A DNA stretch of 13,659 bases from NCBI GenBank assembly GCA_037131165.1, contig JBAXRO010000052.1, forward strand, positions 1-13,659, in the 5' to 3' direction. Shown piece after piece: positions 1 through 6,891 of the stretch (positions are counted from its first letter, which is position 1; each line of letters opens with the position of its first letter). The position numbers were made by a program, and so were the translations under genes. The DNA is from WLNJ01 sp037131165 (GTDB taxonomy: Bacteria > Actinomycetota > Thermoleophilia > Solirubrobacterales > Solirubrobacteraceae). The notes below the pieces were generated by a model. That model worked only from the letters and a program-made list of their open reading frames with translations. It did not search any database and was not told the origin of the DNA.

Positions 1-934
1 GACCTCCTCGGGCACCGAGGCGGCGATGAGCGTCGTCAGGCTCGCGCGAGCCGCTACCGGCCGCGAGCCGGTCCTGAAGTTCTCCGGCGCCTACCACGGC
101 CACGTGGACGGGTTGATGGCCGAGGCCGGGTCGGGCCTGGCGACCGCCGGCGTCCCGACCAGCCCGGGCGTTCCCGCCGCGGCCGCGGCGGCGACCGTGA
201 TCGTCCCGTGGAACGACGAGGAGGCGCTCGTCGCCGCCTGCGCGAAGTACGAGTTCGCAGCGCTTCTCGCCGAGCCGGTGCCGGCCAACATGGGCCTCGT
301 CCCGCCGAAGCCCGGGTTCCTCGAACTGCTGCGCGAGATGGCCGACACCAACGGTGCACTGCTCGTGTTCGACGAGGTGATCAGCGGATTCCGGGTCTCG
401 GAAGGGGGCGCTCAGGAGCTCTTCGGAGTCCAACCCGATTTGACCGTCTTCGGGAAGATCATCGGCGGCGGCCTTCCCGCTGCTGCCTATGGCGGATCCC
501 GCTCGCTGATGGAGCAGGTCGCTCCTGCCGGAAGCGTCTACCAAGCGGGCACCCTCTCCGGGAACCCGCTGGCCGTCGCCGCTGGACTCGCCACGCTTCG
601 GCTGCTCGACGACGATGCTTACACGAGGCTGTCGGCAACGACCGAACGGCTGGCCGAGGGGATGCGCGAAGCGGCATCCGACGTTCCGATCCAGGTCGTG
701 TCCCAGCCGGGACTCTTCACGGTCTTCTTCTCCGAGGAGCCGGTCACCGATTACGCCTCCGCTCAGGCAACCGACCGCGAGGCTTACGCCGCTTGGTGTC
801 GGGCCCTGCTCGCCCGGGGCGTTTACCCGCCCCCGTCGCAGTTCGAGGCGTGGTTCCCGTCGCTGGCTCACGGCGAGGCCCATATCGAGCGCACGCTCGA
901 GGCCGCCGCCGCTGCCTTCTCCGAGGTCGGATGA
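1..934 (+). CDS. hemL: Glutamate-1-semialdehyde 2,1-aminomutase, 5'-truncated by window edge
   Basis: PLP enzyme that converts glutamate-1-semialdehyde to 5-aminolevulinate in the C5 route to heme and other tetrapyrroles; cytosolic. The frame is already open at base 2, reading TSSGTEAAM, and continues into RLARAATGR, the phosphate-binding part of class III aminotransferases in its HemL form. AYHGHVD follows. Asp of VFDEVISGFR and Lys of FGKIIGGG (about residue 152 of the visible 310) are the expected PLP ring and Schiff-base residues. GTLSGNPLA is also HemL-like. The family is about 430 aa, so roughly the first 120 residues lie off the window, and the ATG at 26 is internal, not the start. The stop overlaps the next gene's ATG by 4 bp (ATGA), so the two are probably cotranscribed. 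Another class III aminotransferase is possible but less likely. Confidence 0.93.
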   Translation, partial: TSSGTEAAMSVVRLARAATGREPVLKFSGAYHGHVDGLMAEAGSGLATAGVPTSPGVPAAAAAATVIVPWNDEEALVAACAKYEFAALLAEPVPANMGLVPPKPGFLELLREMADTNGALLVFDEVISGFRVSEGGAQELFGVQPDLTVFGKIIGGGLPAAAYGGSRSLMEQVAPAGSVYQAGTLSGNPLAVAAGLATLRLLDDDAYTRLSATTERLAEGMREAASDVPIQVVSQPGLFTVFFSEEPVTDYASAQATDREAYAAWCRALLARGVYPPPSQFEAWFPSLAHGEAHIERTLEAAAAAFSEVG

Positions 935-1353
935 GCGACGTCGCATCGGCCCTGGCCGACACGATCGCCGCCGACGACCCGCTTCTGGCCGCCGCGGTGG
1001 CAGAACGACCCGCCCTCGCCGACGGTCATCCGGCTGACGCAGCCAGGGGCCCGCGTGCAGCATCGGACCCGGAGGCGTACCGCTTCGCCCTCGAGGCGAT
1101 CCACGAGGGCCACTTGCTCCATAACGGCGGCGGGCGCCTCGTCGTGACCGACGACCTCGACCTCAGGCTGCTCGCGGGGGATCGGCTCTACGCCGAGGGA
1201 CTGGAACGGGTGGCCGCGCTGGACGACGTCGAAGCGATCGTCGAGTTGAGCAGGTTGATCGTCCGCTGCTCCGTTGCAAAGGCCGATTTGGAGCCCGAAG
1301 CGGCCGATTCCGCGTGGGCAGAGGCCTGCTCGGTGATCGGGGGGCTGGCGTGA
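931..1353 (+). CDS. Small helical protein resembling heptaprenyl diphosphate synthase component I (HepS-like)
   Basis: 140 aa, no signal peptide or membrane segment, acidic and Ala/Leu-rich. The start is the ATG that overlaps the hemL stop by 4 bp, which implies translational coupling. I do not recognise it at full length. The segment at about residues 85-125 has LLAGDRLYAEGLERVA, then an IVELSRLI helix and a conserved-looking AKADLE. From memory this matches the LAGD...I..L......I....K..L pattern of Bacillus HepS, the non-catalytic small subunit of the two-part heptaprenyl synthase. LAGD also occurs in catalytic prenyl synthases, but no DDxxD motif is present. Bacillus HepS is about 250 aa, so this would be a short form. 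Context supports the idea: menG and a HepT-type synthase lie downstream on the same strand. Function is inferred; existence as a gene is well supported. Confidence 0.8.
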   Translation: MSDVASALADTIAADDPLLAAAVAERPALADGHPADAARGPRAASDPEAYRFALEAIHEGHLLHNGGGRLVVTDDLDLRLLAGDRLYAEGLERVAALDDVEAIVELSRLIVRCSVAKADLEPEAADSAWAEACSVIGGLA

Positions 1354-1359
1354 TTCCCG

Positions 1360-1379
1360 GACCGTCTCAAAAACGGGTC
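1360..1379 (+). terminator. Weak hairpin after the HepS-like gene
   Basis: Arms GACCGT (1360-1365) and ACGGGTC (1373-1379) can pair with one bulged G around a CTCAAAA loop, 7 bp after the stop codon. No T-run follows, so it is at most a poor intrinsic terminator or an mRNA 3'-end stabiliser. It lies between the hemL unit and the promoter-like box before qcrA. Confidence 0.2.
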
Positions 1380-1423
1380 TGCACGAGCTGGCGCGGTGGA
1401 GGTGTCGGACCTGTTCCCTCCGG

Positions 1424-1431
1424 TATAGGAT
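1424..1431 (+). promoter_or_regulatory. Probable -10 region for the qcrA operon
   Basis: TATAGGAT is the most AT-rich short element in the GC-rich 105-bp gap before qcrA and fits a TANNNT -10 box. No convincing -35 hexamer is seen 16-18 bp upstream. If real, transcription would begin near 1437-1440. That rules out the ATG at 1432 as the qcrA start and favours the ATG at 1459. Confidence 0.4.
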
Positions 1432-1458
1432 ATGCGCGCTGACCAAGCGACCGACCTG

Positions 1459-2154
1459 ATGGCTGAATCGAAGAACAAGAGAACGAAGTCCCCGTACACC
1501 GTCGACCGCGACATGCCGGGGGCGTTCGAGGGTGAGACGATCACCCGCCGTCGCCTGATGACCGGGACTGCTCACGGCTTCGGTGCTGTGGCGGCCGGGG
1601 CGTTCGCTCTGCCCGCCATCGGCTTTGCCCTCGGTCCGGTCTTCACCCGCCAGAAGTGGCAGTGGCTCGACATTGGCGCGGTTGCCGACTTCACCCCCGA
1701 CAACTACAGCCCCAAGACCTTCGAGATTGTCAGCGGGATCGGCGAGGCCGGCTACTCGACCGCCTACGTCCGTCTCTACAACAAGGAGATCGACGGACCC
1801 AAGCGCGATTCCTACGACGACGTGGTCGCCGTCTCGACCCGCTGTATGCATCTTGGTTGCGCCGTCCGCTTCGTCCAGGCGGCCGAGCGCTTCGTCTGCC
1901 CATGCCACGGCGGCGTCTACGACTTCAAGGGAAGCGTCATCGGCGGCCCGCCCGTCCGCCCGCTCGACCGCTTCTACACCCAGATCGTCAAGGACGACAA
2001 GGGCATCGACAGGGTCCAGATCGGACCGCGTTACAGCGTCAACTCGGAGTTCAACCGGTACTCGCCGCGCGATCCGGGTGAGCCGCTCGATGGCATCGGC
2101 CAGTTCATGTACCCAGCTCGCTTCTCCACGCCCAAGCTCTCCGATCCCTACTAG
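1459..2154 (+). CDS. qcrA: Rieske iron-sulfur subunit of menaquinol:cytochrome c reductase
   Basis: 231 aa. Carries the high-potential 2Fe-2S cluster that takes the first electron from menaquinol and passes it to cytochrome c; anchored in the membrane with the domain outside. The cluster motifs are complete: CMHLGC (Cys129, His131 as ligands) and CPCHGG (Cys147, His150), with Cys134 and Cys149 as the usual disulfide. The N-terminus has a basic TRRRLM twin-arginine motif at about 29-34, followed by a hydrophobic stretch to about 60, so it is a Tat-dependent signal anchor. About 40 residues follow the Rieske fold as a C-terminal tail. An ATG at 1432 would add nine residues but lies directly on the -10-like box, so 1459 is preferred. 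qcrB follows 12 bp after the stop. tatA and tatC, whose product would export it, are 3.4 kb downstream. Confidence 0.93.
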   Translation: MAESKNKRTKSPYTVDRDMPGAFEGETITRRRLMTGTAHGFGAVAAGAFALPAIGFALGPVFTRQKWQWLDIGAVADFTPDNYSPKTFEIVSGIGEAGYSTAYVRLYNKEIDGPKRDSYDDVVAVSTRCMHLGCAVRFVQAAERFVCPCHGGVYDFKGSVIGGPPVRPLDRFYTQIVKDDKGIDRVQIGPRYSVNSEFNRYSPRDPGEPLDGIGQFMYPARFSTPKLSDPY

Positions 2155-2166
2155 GAACCGTTCGCG

Positions 2167-2949
2167 ATGCCAAAGATCAAGCCACCGCTTCCTCCGATTC
2201 CGGACCAAGTCAAGCCCCTTCCCCGTCAGCCCGGCTCAACGCCAGCCCCCGAGGGCATCGTCGGCCAGGCCACCGAGGCCGGCACTTCAGCTGCCAACTG
2301 GATCGACGAGCGGCTTCAGCTTTCCGGCGGCCTCCGCTGGGCGCTCTTCCGCAAGGTCCCCCGTCACGACTGGACTTACTCCCTCGGCTCCTCGGTGATG
2401 TTCGCATTCCTGTCGCAGGCAGTGACCGGCGTGTTCCTCGCGATGTGGTACGAGCCCTCGACCACCAGTGCCTACGAGTCGATGAGGTACGTCACCAATG
2501 AGGCGTTCCTCGGCCAATTCGTGAGAGGCATGCACAAGTGGGGCTCGACCGTGATGGTCGTTCTCGTCTTCCTGCACATGGCGCAGACCTTCTTCTACGG
2601 TGCCTACAAGTACCCGCGCGAGCTGAACTGGGTGATCGGCGTAGTCCTGCTGATCATGACGATGACGATGTCCTTCACCGGCTATCTGTTGCCGTTCGAC
2701 CAGCGCTCCTACTGGGCCACGATCGTCGGGGTCAACATCAACGGCACCGGCCCGATCGCAGGCCCCTATCTGAGCGACTTCCTCAGAGCCGGCCCCGAGT
2801 TCGGTGCAACCACGCTGTCGCGGTTCTATGCCATCCACATGCTGCTCGTCCCGGGCGCGATCGGTGCCCTGATCGGGGCGCACCTGTGGCTCGTCACCAA
2901 GCTCGGCACCACGTCACCCCCGTGGAACAAGCCCCGCAGGAAGAGCTGA
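2167..2949 (+). CDS. qcrB: Cytochrome b (b6-type N-terminal half) of menaquinol:cytochrome c reductase
   Basis: 260 aa integral membrane protein carrying the two b hemes that recycle electrons across the membrane in the Q cycle. Four transmembrane helices lie at about 76-95, 127-147, 155-175 and 224-245. The heme ligands are present as two pairs: His123/His137 (GMHKWGS ... FLHMAQ) and His224/His239, with the 13/14-residue spacings of cytochrome b6. The segments KYPRELNWVIGVVL and GYLLPFDQ are family hallmarks. The protein stops after helix 4, so helices E-G are encoded by qcrC, as in b6f and Bacillus b6c complexes. About 45 Pro-rich residues precede the amphipathic helix WIDERLQL and are an extension over b6. 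AGGA at 2153-2156, across the qcrA stop, is the likely ribosome site. Confidence 0.95.
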   Translation: MPKIKPPLPPIPDQVKPLPRQPGSTPAPEGIVGQATEAGTSAANWIDERLQLSGGLRWALFRKVPRHDWTYSLGSSVMFAFLSQAVTGVFLAMWYEPSTTSAYESMRYVTNEAFLGQFVRGMHKWGSTVMVVLVFLHMAQTFFYGAYKYPRELNWVIGVVLLIMTMTMSFTGYLLPFDQRSYWATIVGVNINGTGPIAGPYLSDFLRAGPEFGATTLSRFYAIHMLLVPGAIGALIGAHLWLVTKLGTTSPPWNKPRRKS

Positions 2950-2953
2950 TCGC

Positions 2954-3688
2954 ATGAACCGCGCCGAGAAGGAGGAGTACCTCCGCGAATACGGGAAGCT
3001 GAAGGCTGAAGGCGAGCCCTTCTTCCCCTACTCCGTCGGCAAGGACTCGATCATGGCGGTCGTCGTGATGGGGATCATCGTGCTGATGTCCCTGATCCTC
3101 GGCACCGAGATGGGGCCGAAGGCCGACCCGACCTCGACGACCTACGTCCCGCGACCGGAGTGGTACTTCTTCTTCCTTTTTGAGCTGCTGAAGATCATCA
3201 AGCCGCCGGAGCTCGTGCCGCTGGCCACCATCGGCGTGCCGACGATCTGCATCATCCTGCTGATCCTGCTGCCCTTCTATGACCGCGGGCCCGAGCGCCA
3301 TCCGCTCAAGCGCCCCATCGCCACCACCGCAGGAGTCCTCGTGATCTTCGCGATGGGCTACCTCACCCTGATGGGCGCCGAGGCCGGCTCGCCGAACGAG
3401 ATCGACATGAAGCCGCCGACCACCCTCGCCGGGGCCAACCTCGCGCTTTGGGAGCAGGGCAAGACCGTCACCGGGCAGGCCGGTTGCCTCGCCTGCCACC
3501 AGATCGGCGAGAACGGCAACAACGGCCCTGGCCCGAAGCTGACCCACATCGCCAGCAAGCTGCCTGAGCAGGCGATCGCGCAGACGCTGAGCAACCCGAC
3601 GGCTCCGATGCCGTCGTTCGCGAAGCTGGAGAAGGAGTCGCCGGAGAAGTTCAAGGCGATGGTCTCCTTCCTCGGTCAGCTCAACTAG
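2954..3688 (+). CDS. qcrC: Subunit IV-cytochrome c fusion of menaquinol:cytochrome c reductase
   Basis: 244 aa with two modules. Residues 1-145 are the C-terminal half of cytochrome b (subunit IV): ADPTSTTYVPRPEWYFF with the quinol-site PEWY at 68-71, and three membrane helices at about 32-52, 90-108 and 122-142. Residues 160-244 are an extracytoplasmic class I cytochrome c: CLACH at 178-182 binds heme c, and Met219 in PTAPMPSF is the probable distal ligand. This b/c fusion is the architecture of Bacillus QcrC and differs from the di-heme QcrC with undivided QcrB of mycobacteria and streptomycetes. It would pass electrons from the Rieske centre to a cytochrome c oxidase not in this window. 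GGAAGAG about 8 bp upstream is a good ribosome site; qcrB ends 4 bp before the ATG. Confidence 0.95.
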   Translation: MNRAEKEEYLREYGKLKAEGEPFFPYSVGKDSIMAVVVMGIIVLMSLILGTEMGPKADPTSTTYVPRPEWYFFFLFELLKIIKPPELVPLATIGVPTICIILLILLPFYDRGPERHPLKRPIATTAGVLVIFAMGYLTLMGAEAGSPNEIDMKPPTTLAGANLALWEQGKTVTGQAGCLACHQIGENGNNGPGPKLTHIASKLPEQAIAQTLSNPTAPMPSFAKLEKESPEKFKAMVSFLGQLN

Positions 3689-3698
3689 GCGGGCGACG

Positions 3699-4448
3699 AT
3701 GGTGACCGCCGACGGCGCAGGCGGCGAATCGACGGCCGCGACAGGCACTCTCCCAGAGGGGGAGGTGCAGGCCATGTTCGACCGGATCAGCGGCGTCTAC
3801 GACCGCATGAATCAGGTGATGACAGCCGGCCTCCACCACCGCTGGCGTGCCCGCGCAGCCGACCTCGCCGAGGTCCCGGCGGGAGGCCGCGTTCTCGACG
3901 TGGCGACCGGCACCGGCGACCTCGCGCTCGAGCTGGCCGGGCGGGTCGGCCCCGAGGGGCATGTGGTTGGGTCCGACTTCTCGGAGCGAATGCTCGACCT
4001 CGCACGGGTCAAGGCAGCCGATGACAGCCTCACGACCGTTCGCTTCGAATGGGGCAATGCCCTCAAGTTGCCCTACCCGGACGCCGTCTTCGACGCCGCG
4101 ACCGTCGGCTTCGGCGCCCGCAATTTCGACGACCTCCAACTCGGGCTTTCCGAGATGACGCGGGTGGTCAAGCCCGGCGGCAAGGTCGTGATCCTCGAGA
4201 TCACCACTCCGACCCGCCCGCCCCTCTCGACATTCCACGGGGTCTGGTTCGATCGGATCGTCCCGACTCTCGGTCGTTTCGCAGGCGATCCCGACGCCTA
4301 CGACTACCTGCCGGCCTCGGTCAGGCGCTTCCCCGATCCGCGGGGCTTGGCGGCGACAATGGACTCGGCCGGCCTCGAGCGGATCCGTTGGATCCTGACT
4401 GCCGGGGGGATCATCGCGATTCACGTCGGCACCAAGCCGGCCAGCTGA
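3699..4448 (+). CDS. menG: Demethylmenaquinone methyltransferase
   Basis: 249 aa SAM-dependent methyltransferase of the UbiE/MenG family; methylates demethylmenaquinone as the last step of menaquinone synthesis. Seen: MFDRISGVYDRMN at 26-38 (family N-terminal signature), the SAM-binding motif I VLDVATGTGD at 65-74, acidic Asp93 in GSDFSERML, VGFGARNF at 137-143, the second signature RVVKPGGKVVILEI at 155-168, and YDYLPASVRRFPD at 201-213. Length is normal for the family, with about 20 extra disordered residues at the N-terminus. It starts 10 bp after qcrC and ends 8 bp before the prenyl synthase gene, so all are probably one transcript. Because the bc complex is Bacillus-like, menaquinone is the likely substrate; ubiquinone methylation (UbiE) cannot be excluded by motif alone. 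Confidence 0.92.
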   Translation: MVTADGAGGESTAATGTLPEGEVQAMFDRISGVYDRMNQVMTAGLHHRWRARAADLAEVPAGGRVLDVATGTGDLALELAGRVGPEGHVVGSDFSERMLDLARVKAADDSLTTVRFEWGNALKLPYPDAVFDAATVGFGARNFDDLQLGLSEMTRVVKPGGKVVILEITTPTRPPLSTFHGVWFDRIVPTLGRFAGDPDAYDYLPASVRRFPDPRGLAATMDSAGLERIRWILTAGGIIAIHVGTKPAS

Positions 4449-4456
4449 GAAGCCCG

Positions 4457-5419
4457 ATGGCGGTACCCGAGGCAGCGGCCGTGCTGGAAGCGGCCGGACC
4501 GCGGGCAGTCGCTCTGATGGTGGCCGCCGAGGCTCGGATACTCGAGCTGTCCTCGGGTCACCCCGGTTCGATCGGCCCGTTCGCCGAGCGGGCAGTCGCC
4601 GGTGGGGGCAAGCGGCTCAGGCCCCTGCTCGCAGTGCTCGCAGCCGGAGCGCAGCCTGCGGACGAAGAAGCCGTGGTGCGCGCGGCGGCTGCCGTCGAGC
4701 TGGTCCACGCAGCGACACTCGTCCACGACGACATCCTCGACGGCGCCGACCTGAGGCGCGGCAGCCCCACGGTTGTCGCCGATGGCGGCCGCGAGATGGC
4801 CGTCGCCGTCGGTGACCTGCTGTTCGCAGCCGCCTTCGGCGAGCTCGTCACCAACGGCGTCGATTCGGTTGCGGTCCTCGCTCGGGCCGGATCCGACCTC
4901 GCAAGGGGGGAACTGCTCCAGCGGGCAGACGCTTGGGATGCCGGGATCACCGAGGAGCGGTTCCTGCTCAGGTGCCGCCTGAAGACGGCACGGTTGTTCG
5001 AGGCCGCGACCTCGCTCGGGGCGATGGCCGGCGGGACCGATCCCGACCCGCCGACACGGATCGCCGCTGCAGTCGGCACCGCCTTCCAGCTGCTCGACGA
5101 CGTGCTCGACGTGACGGGTCCGCCTGAGCGGACCGGCAAGCCACGCGGGGCTGACCTGCTCGACGGAACCGTGACCCTGCCGCTGATCCTCGCCCTCAAG
5201 CGCGATCGGTCGCTCGCCGAGCTCGACCTGCGCTCGCTCGACAGGGACTCTGCCGAGGAGGTCTGCGATCGGATCGAAGCAACGGGCGCCCTGGAGGAGG
5301 TCCGGGAGCGGGCAGACCGGCTGGTGGCCGAGGCGATCGCGACGGCCGACACCCTGCCGGAACCTTCGGCGCAAGCGTTTCGCTTGGTTGCCCGGGCGAT
5401 GGTTGAGCGCTCCGCCTGA
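4457..5419 (+). CDS. hepT: Long-chain polyprenyl diphosphate synthase (HepT-type)
   Basis: 320 aa all-helical trans-isoprenyl diphosphate synthase. It elongates an allylic diphosphate with isopentenyl diphosphate, probably making the menaquinone side chain. Motifs: GGKRLRP at 50-56 (IPP binding), first aspartate-rich motif DDILD at 91-95 with DLRRG following, second motif LLDDVLD at 212-218, and Lys176-Thr177 between them. The residue five before the first Asp is Ala86, small, which in this family goes with long products rather than C15/C20. Start is the ATG at 4457, 8 bp after menG, preceded by GAGAAG; the open frame extends far upstream only as an overlap shadow of menG. The exact chain length cannot be read from sequence. 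Octaprenyl or other long-chain synthase (IspB/GrcC type) is the alternative name. Confidence 0.9.
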   Translation: MAVPEAAAVLEAAGPRAVALMVAAEARILELSSGHPGSIGPFAERAVAGGGKRLRPLLAVLAAGAQPADEEAVVRAAAAVELVHAATLVHDDILDGADLRRGSPTVVADGGREMAVAVGDLLFAAAFGELVTNGVDSVAVLARAGSDLARGELLQRADAWDAGITEERFLLRCRLKTARLFEAATSLGAMAGGTDPDPPTRIAAAVGTAFQLLDDVLDVTGPPERTGKPRGADLLDGTVTLPLILALKRDRSLAELDLRSLDRDSAEEVCDRIEATGALEEVRERADRLVAEAIATADTLPEPSAQAFRLVARAMVERSA

Positions 5420-5519
5420 ACAGGAAACCGCTCCTGCCAGGGCAGCGCAAACGCTAGTGAGCGCGCTACGCTGAGCCTGTAAGGCAGTGAGAACTGCGCA
5501 CAAGCGGAGAGGCAGAATC
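5420..5519 (+). promoter_or_regulatory. Intergenic region before tatA with promoter-like box
   Basis: This 100-bp gap separates the quinone genes from tatA. It holds small hairpin-capable sequences (CTGCC/GGCAG at 5434-5445; AGCG-CAAA-CGCT at 5444-5455) without a T-run, then TACGCT at 5467-5472 as a candidate -10 box. Transcription would begin near 5479, giving a leader of about 40 nt that contains the GGAGAGG ribosome site at 5506-5512. The box is weak and no -35 is convincing. Confidence 0.3.
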
Positions 5520-5792
5520 GTGTTCAACCAGATCGGTCCGTTGGAGGTTGTCGTCGTCCTCGCCGTCGTGCTGCTGATCTTCGGACCCAAGCGCCTCCCG
5601 GGGGCAGGGCGGGCGCTCGGCAAGAGCATGCGCGAGTTCAAGGAGTCGATCTCGGGCGATCACAAGGACGATCGCGAGATCGAGCCGCCCGAGGTCAAGG
5701 CCGACTCGCAGGACACCAACGGGCAGCCGCCCGAGCAACGGGACGCCGAGCCCAGCCGCAGCGAATCGGGCTCGTCCGGCGGCTCCGCCTGA
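5520..5792 (+). CDS. tatA: Twin-arginine translocase subunit TatA
   Basis: 90 aa. TatA multimers form the passage through which folded proteins cross the cytoplasmic membrane after recognition by TatC. A single N-terminal membrane helix (about 5-20) leads into FGPKRLPG at 21-28, the conserved hinge, then the amphipathic helix ALGKSMREFKESI, and a charged, Pro/Ser/Gly-rich tail. Start: GTG at 5520 with GGAGAGG 7 bp upstream; this places the hydrophobic helix near the N-terminus as in the family. An in-frame GTG at 5487 would add 11 basic residues and lacks a ribosome site. tatC begins 22 bp after the stop. No tatB is visible, which is usual for minimal TatA-TatC systems, though a TatB could be encoded elsewhere. 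Confidence 0.92.
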   Translation: MFNQIGPLEVVVVLAVVLLIFGPKRLPGAGRALGKSMREFKESISGDHKDDREIEPPEVKADSQDTNGQPPEQRDAEPSRSESGSSGGSA

Positions 5793-5814
5793 CGGACCCC
5801 ACGGATTCCCGATC

Positions 5815-6891
5815 ATGGCGACCGCCCTGAAGGGAGTCGGTCACGAAGACCGGCTCAGCCTGATCGATCATCTCGACGAGCTGCGCACTCGGCTGGTGAT
5901 CTGCGCCGGCACATTCGCGCTGGCGTTCATCCTTTGCTTTTGGCAGAACCAAGCCCTGATTCAGGTCCTCAACGATCCGCTCGAAAACGCGACCGTCTCA
6001 TCGGTCACCGGTTCGGGCCAGCTCTCGGAGGCTCCAGCGGTCGGCGCACGGCTGGGAGCCGAACTCCAGCAGGCATCGGACGCCGCCTCAGGCCTCGCCA
6101 CCGACCCGGCGACACCGAAGGGCCAGCGGGCCGACTTCGAACAGCTCGCCTCGTCGCTCTCCGCCGCGGCCAAGGACCTGCCGAAGGTCGCACCGCCGCG
6201 GCAGCCGATCACAACCGGGGTCGGTGAGCCGTTCACCGCCACCCTCACGGTCTCTGCGTACTTCGCAGTGCTCCTCAGCCTGCCGGTGATCCTCTGGCAG
6301 CTCTACGCCTTCGTGCTCCCGGCCTTCAACGCGAGGGAGCGGAGGGTGGTCCTACCGCTGATGGCGATGGTGCCGGTGTTGTTCACGGCGGGAGTCGCGT
6401 TCGGCTACCTGCTCGTCCTGCCGCCAGCAGTCAACTTCCTGCAGAACTTCAACGCGGGTTCATTCGACATTCTCGTTCAGGCCAAGGACTACTACGCGTT
6501 CGTCGCCACCGTCCTGCTCGCTCTCGGCCTTATCTTCCAAGTCCCCGTGGGGCTCCTCGCGCTCAACAGGGCCGGGATCGTCAGCAGCGCCATGCTCGTT
6601 CGCCACTGGCGAATGATTGTCGTCGGGCTCGCGGTGCTCGCGGCATTGCTCCCCGGAGTCGACCCGGTGACGACCCTGCTCGAGATGCTGCCGCTGCTTG
6701 TTCTCTACGGGCTGAGTATCCTCCTCTTGAAGTTCGCAGAGAAGAGGGACGGAGAGGACGCATCGGGAACCGGTTGGGCTCTCGACGAGCACCTCGACGA
6801 CCCCAATGCCGAGATCGAGCGCAAGCCCGAGCGGCAACAAGTAACGACCAAGGCAATGAGCCATGAACACGAAGAAGACCTGAGCGACTGA
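5815..6891 (+). CDS. tatC: Twin-arginine translocase subunit TatC with enlarged first periplasmic loop
   Basis: 358 aa membrane protein that binds twin-arginine signals and docks TatA. The cytoplasmic N-terminus has HLDELRTRL at 19-27, the signal-recognition motif. Membrane helices lie at about 27-45, 142-165, 180-203, 226-249, 265-280 and 286-305. GVGEPFTATLTVSAY at 135-149 contains the conserved Glu138. TatC proteins are usually about 250 aa. This one is longer in two places: the first periplasmic loop (about 58-133) carries roughly 60 extra Ala/Ser/Gln-rich, probably helical residues, and the cytoplasmic C-terminus adds about 50 charged residues ending EHEEDLSD. Its stop overlaps the next ATG by 1 bp (TGATG). 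The twin-arginine Rieske protein encoded upstream is one predictable substrate. Confidence 0.94.
   Translation: MATALKGVGHEDRLSLIDHLDELRTRLVICAGTFALAFILCFWQNQALIQVLNDPLENATVSSVTGSGQLSEAPAVGARLGAELQQASDAASGLATDPATPKGQRADFEQLASSLSAAAKDLPKVAPPRQPITTGVGEPFTATLTVSAYFAVLLSLPVILWQLYAFVLPAFNARERRVVLPLMAMVPVLFTAGVAFGYLLVLPPAVNFLQNFNAGSFDILVQAKDYYAFVATVLLALGLIFQVPVGLLALNRAGIVSSAMLVRHWRMIVVGLAVLAALLPGVDPVTTLLEMLPLLVLYGLSILLLKFAEKRDGEDASGTGWALDEHLDDPNAEIERKPERQQVTTKAMSHEHEEDLSD

Noticed and set aside
1432..1458. ATG at 1432 as the qcrA start
   Set aside because: It lies directly on the TATAGGAT promoter-like box and has no ribosome site at a proper distance; the ATG at 1459 gives a normal Tat signal anchor.
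868..2208. A 446-aa open frame on the minus strand spanning the HepS-like gene and qcrA
   Set aside because: Long antisense frames are expected in GC-rich coding DNA. It crosses two well-supported genes and the intergenic gap, and its translation is low-complexity Arg/Asp/Gly-rich with no recognisable motif.
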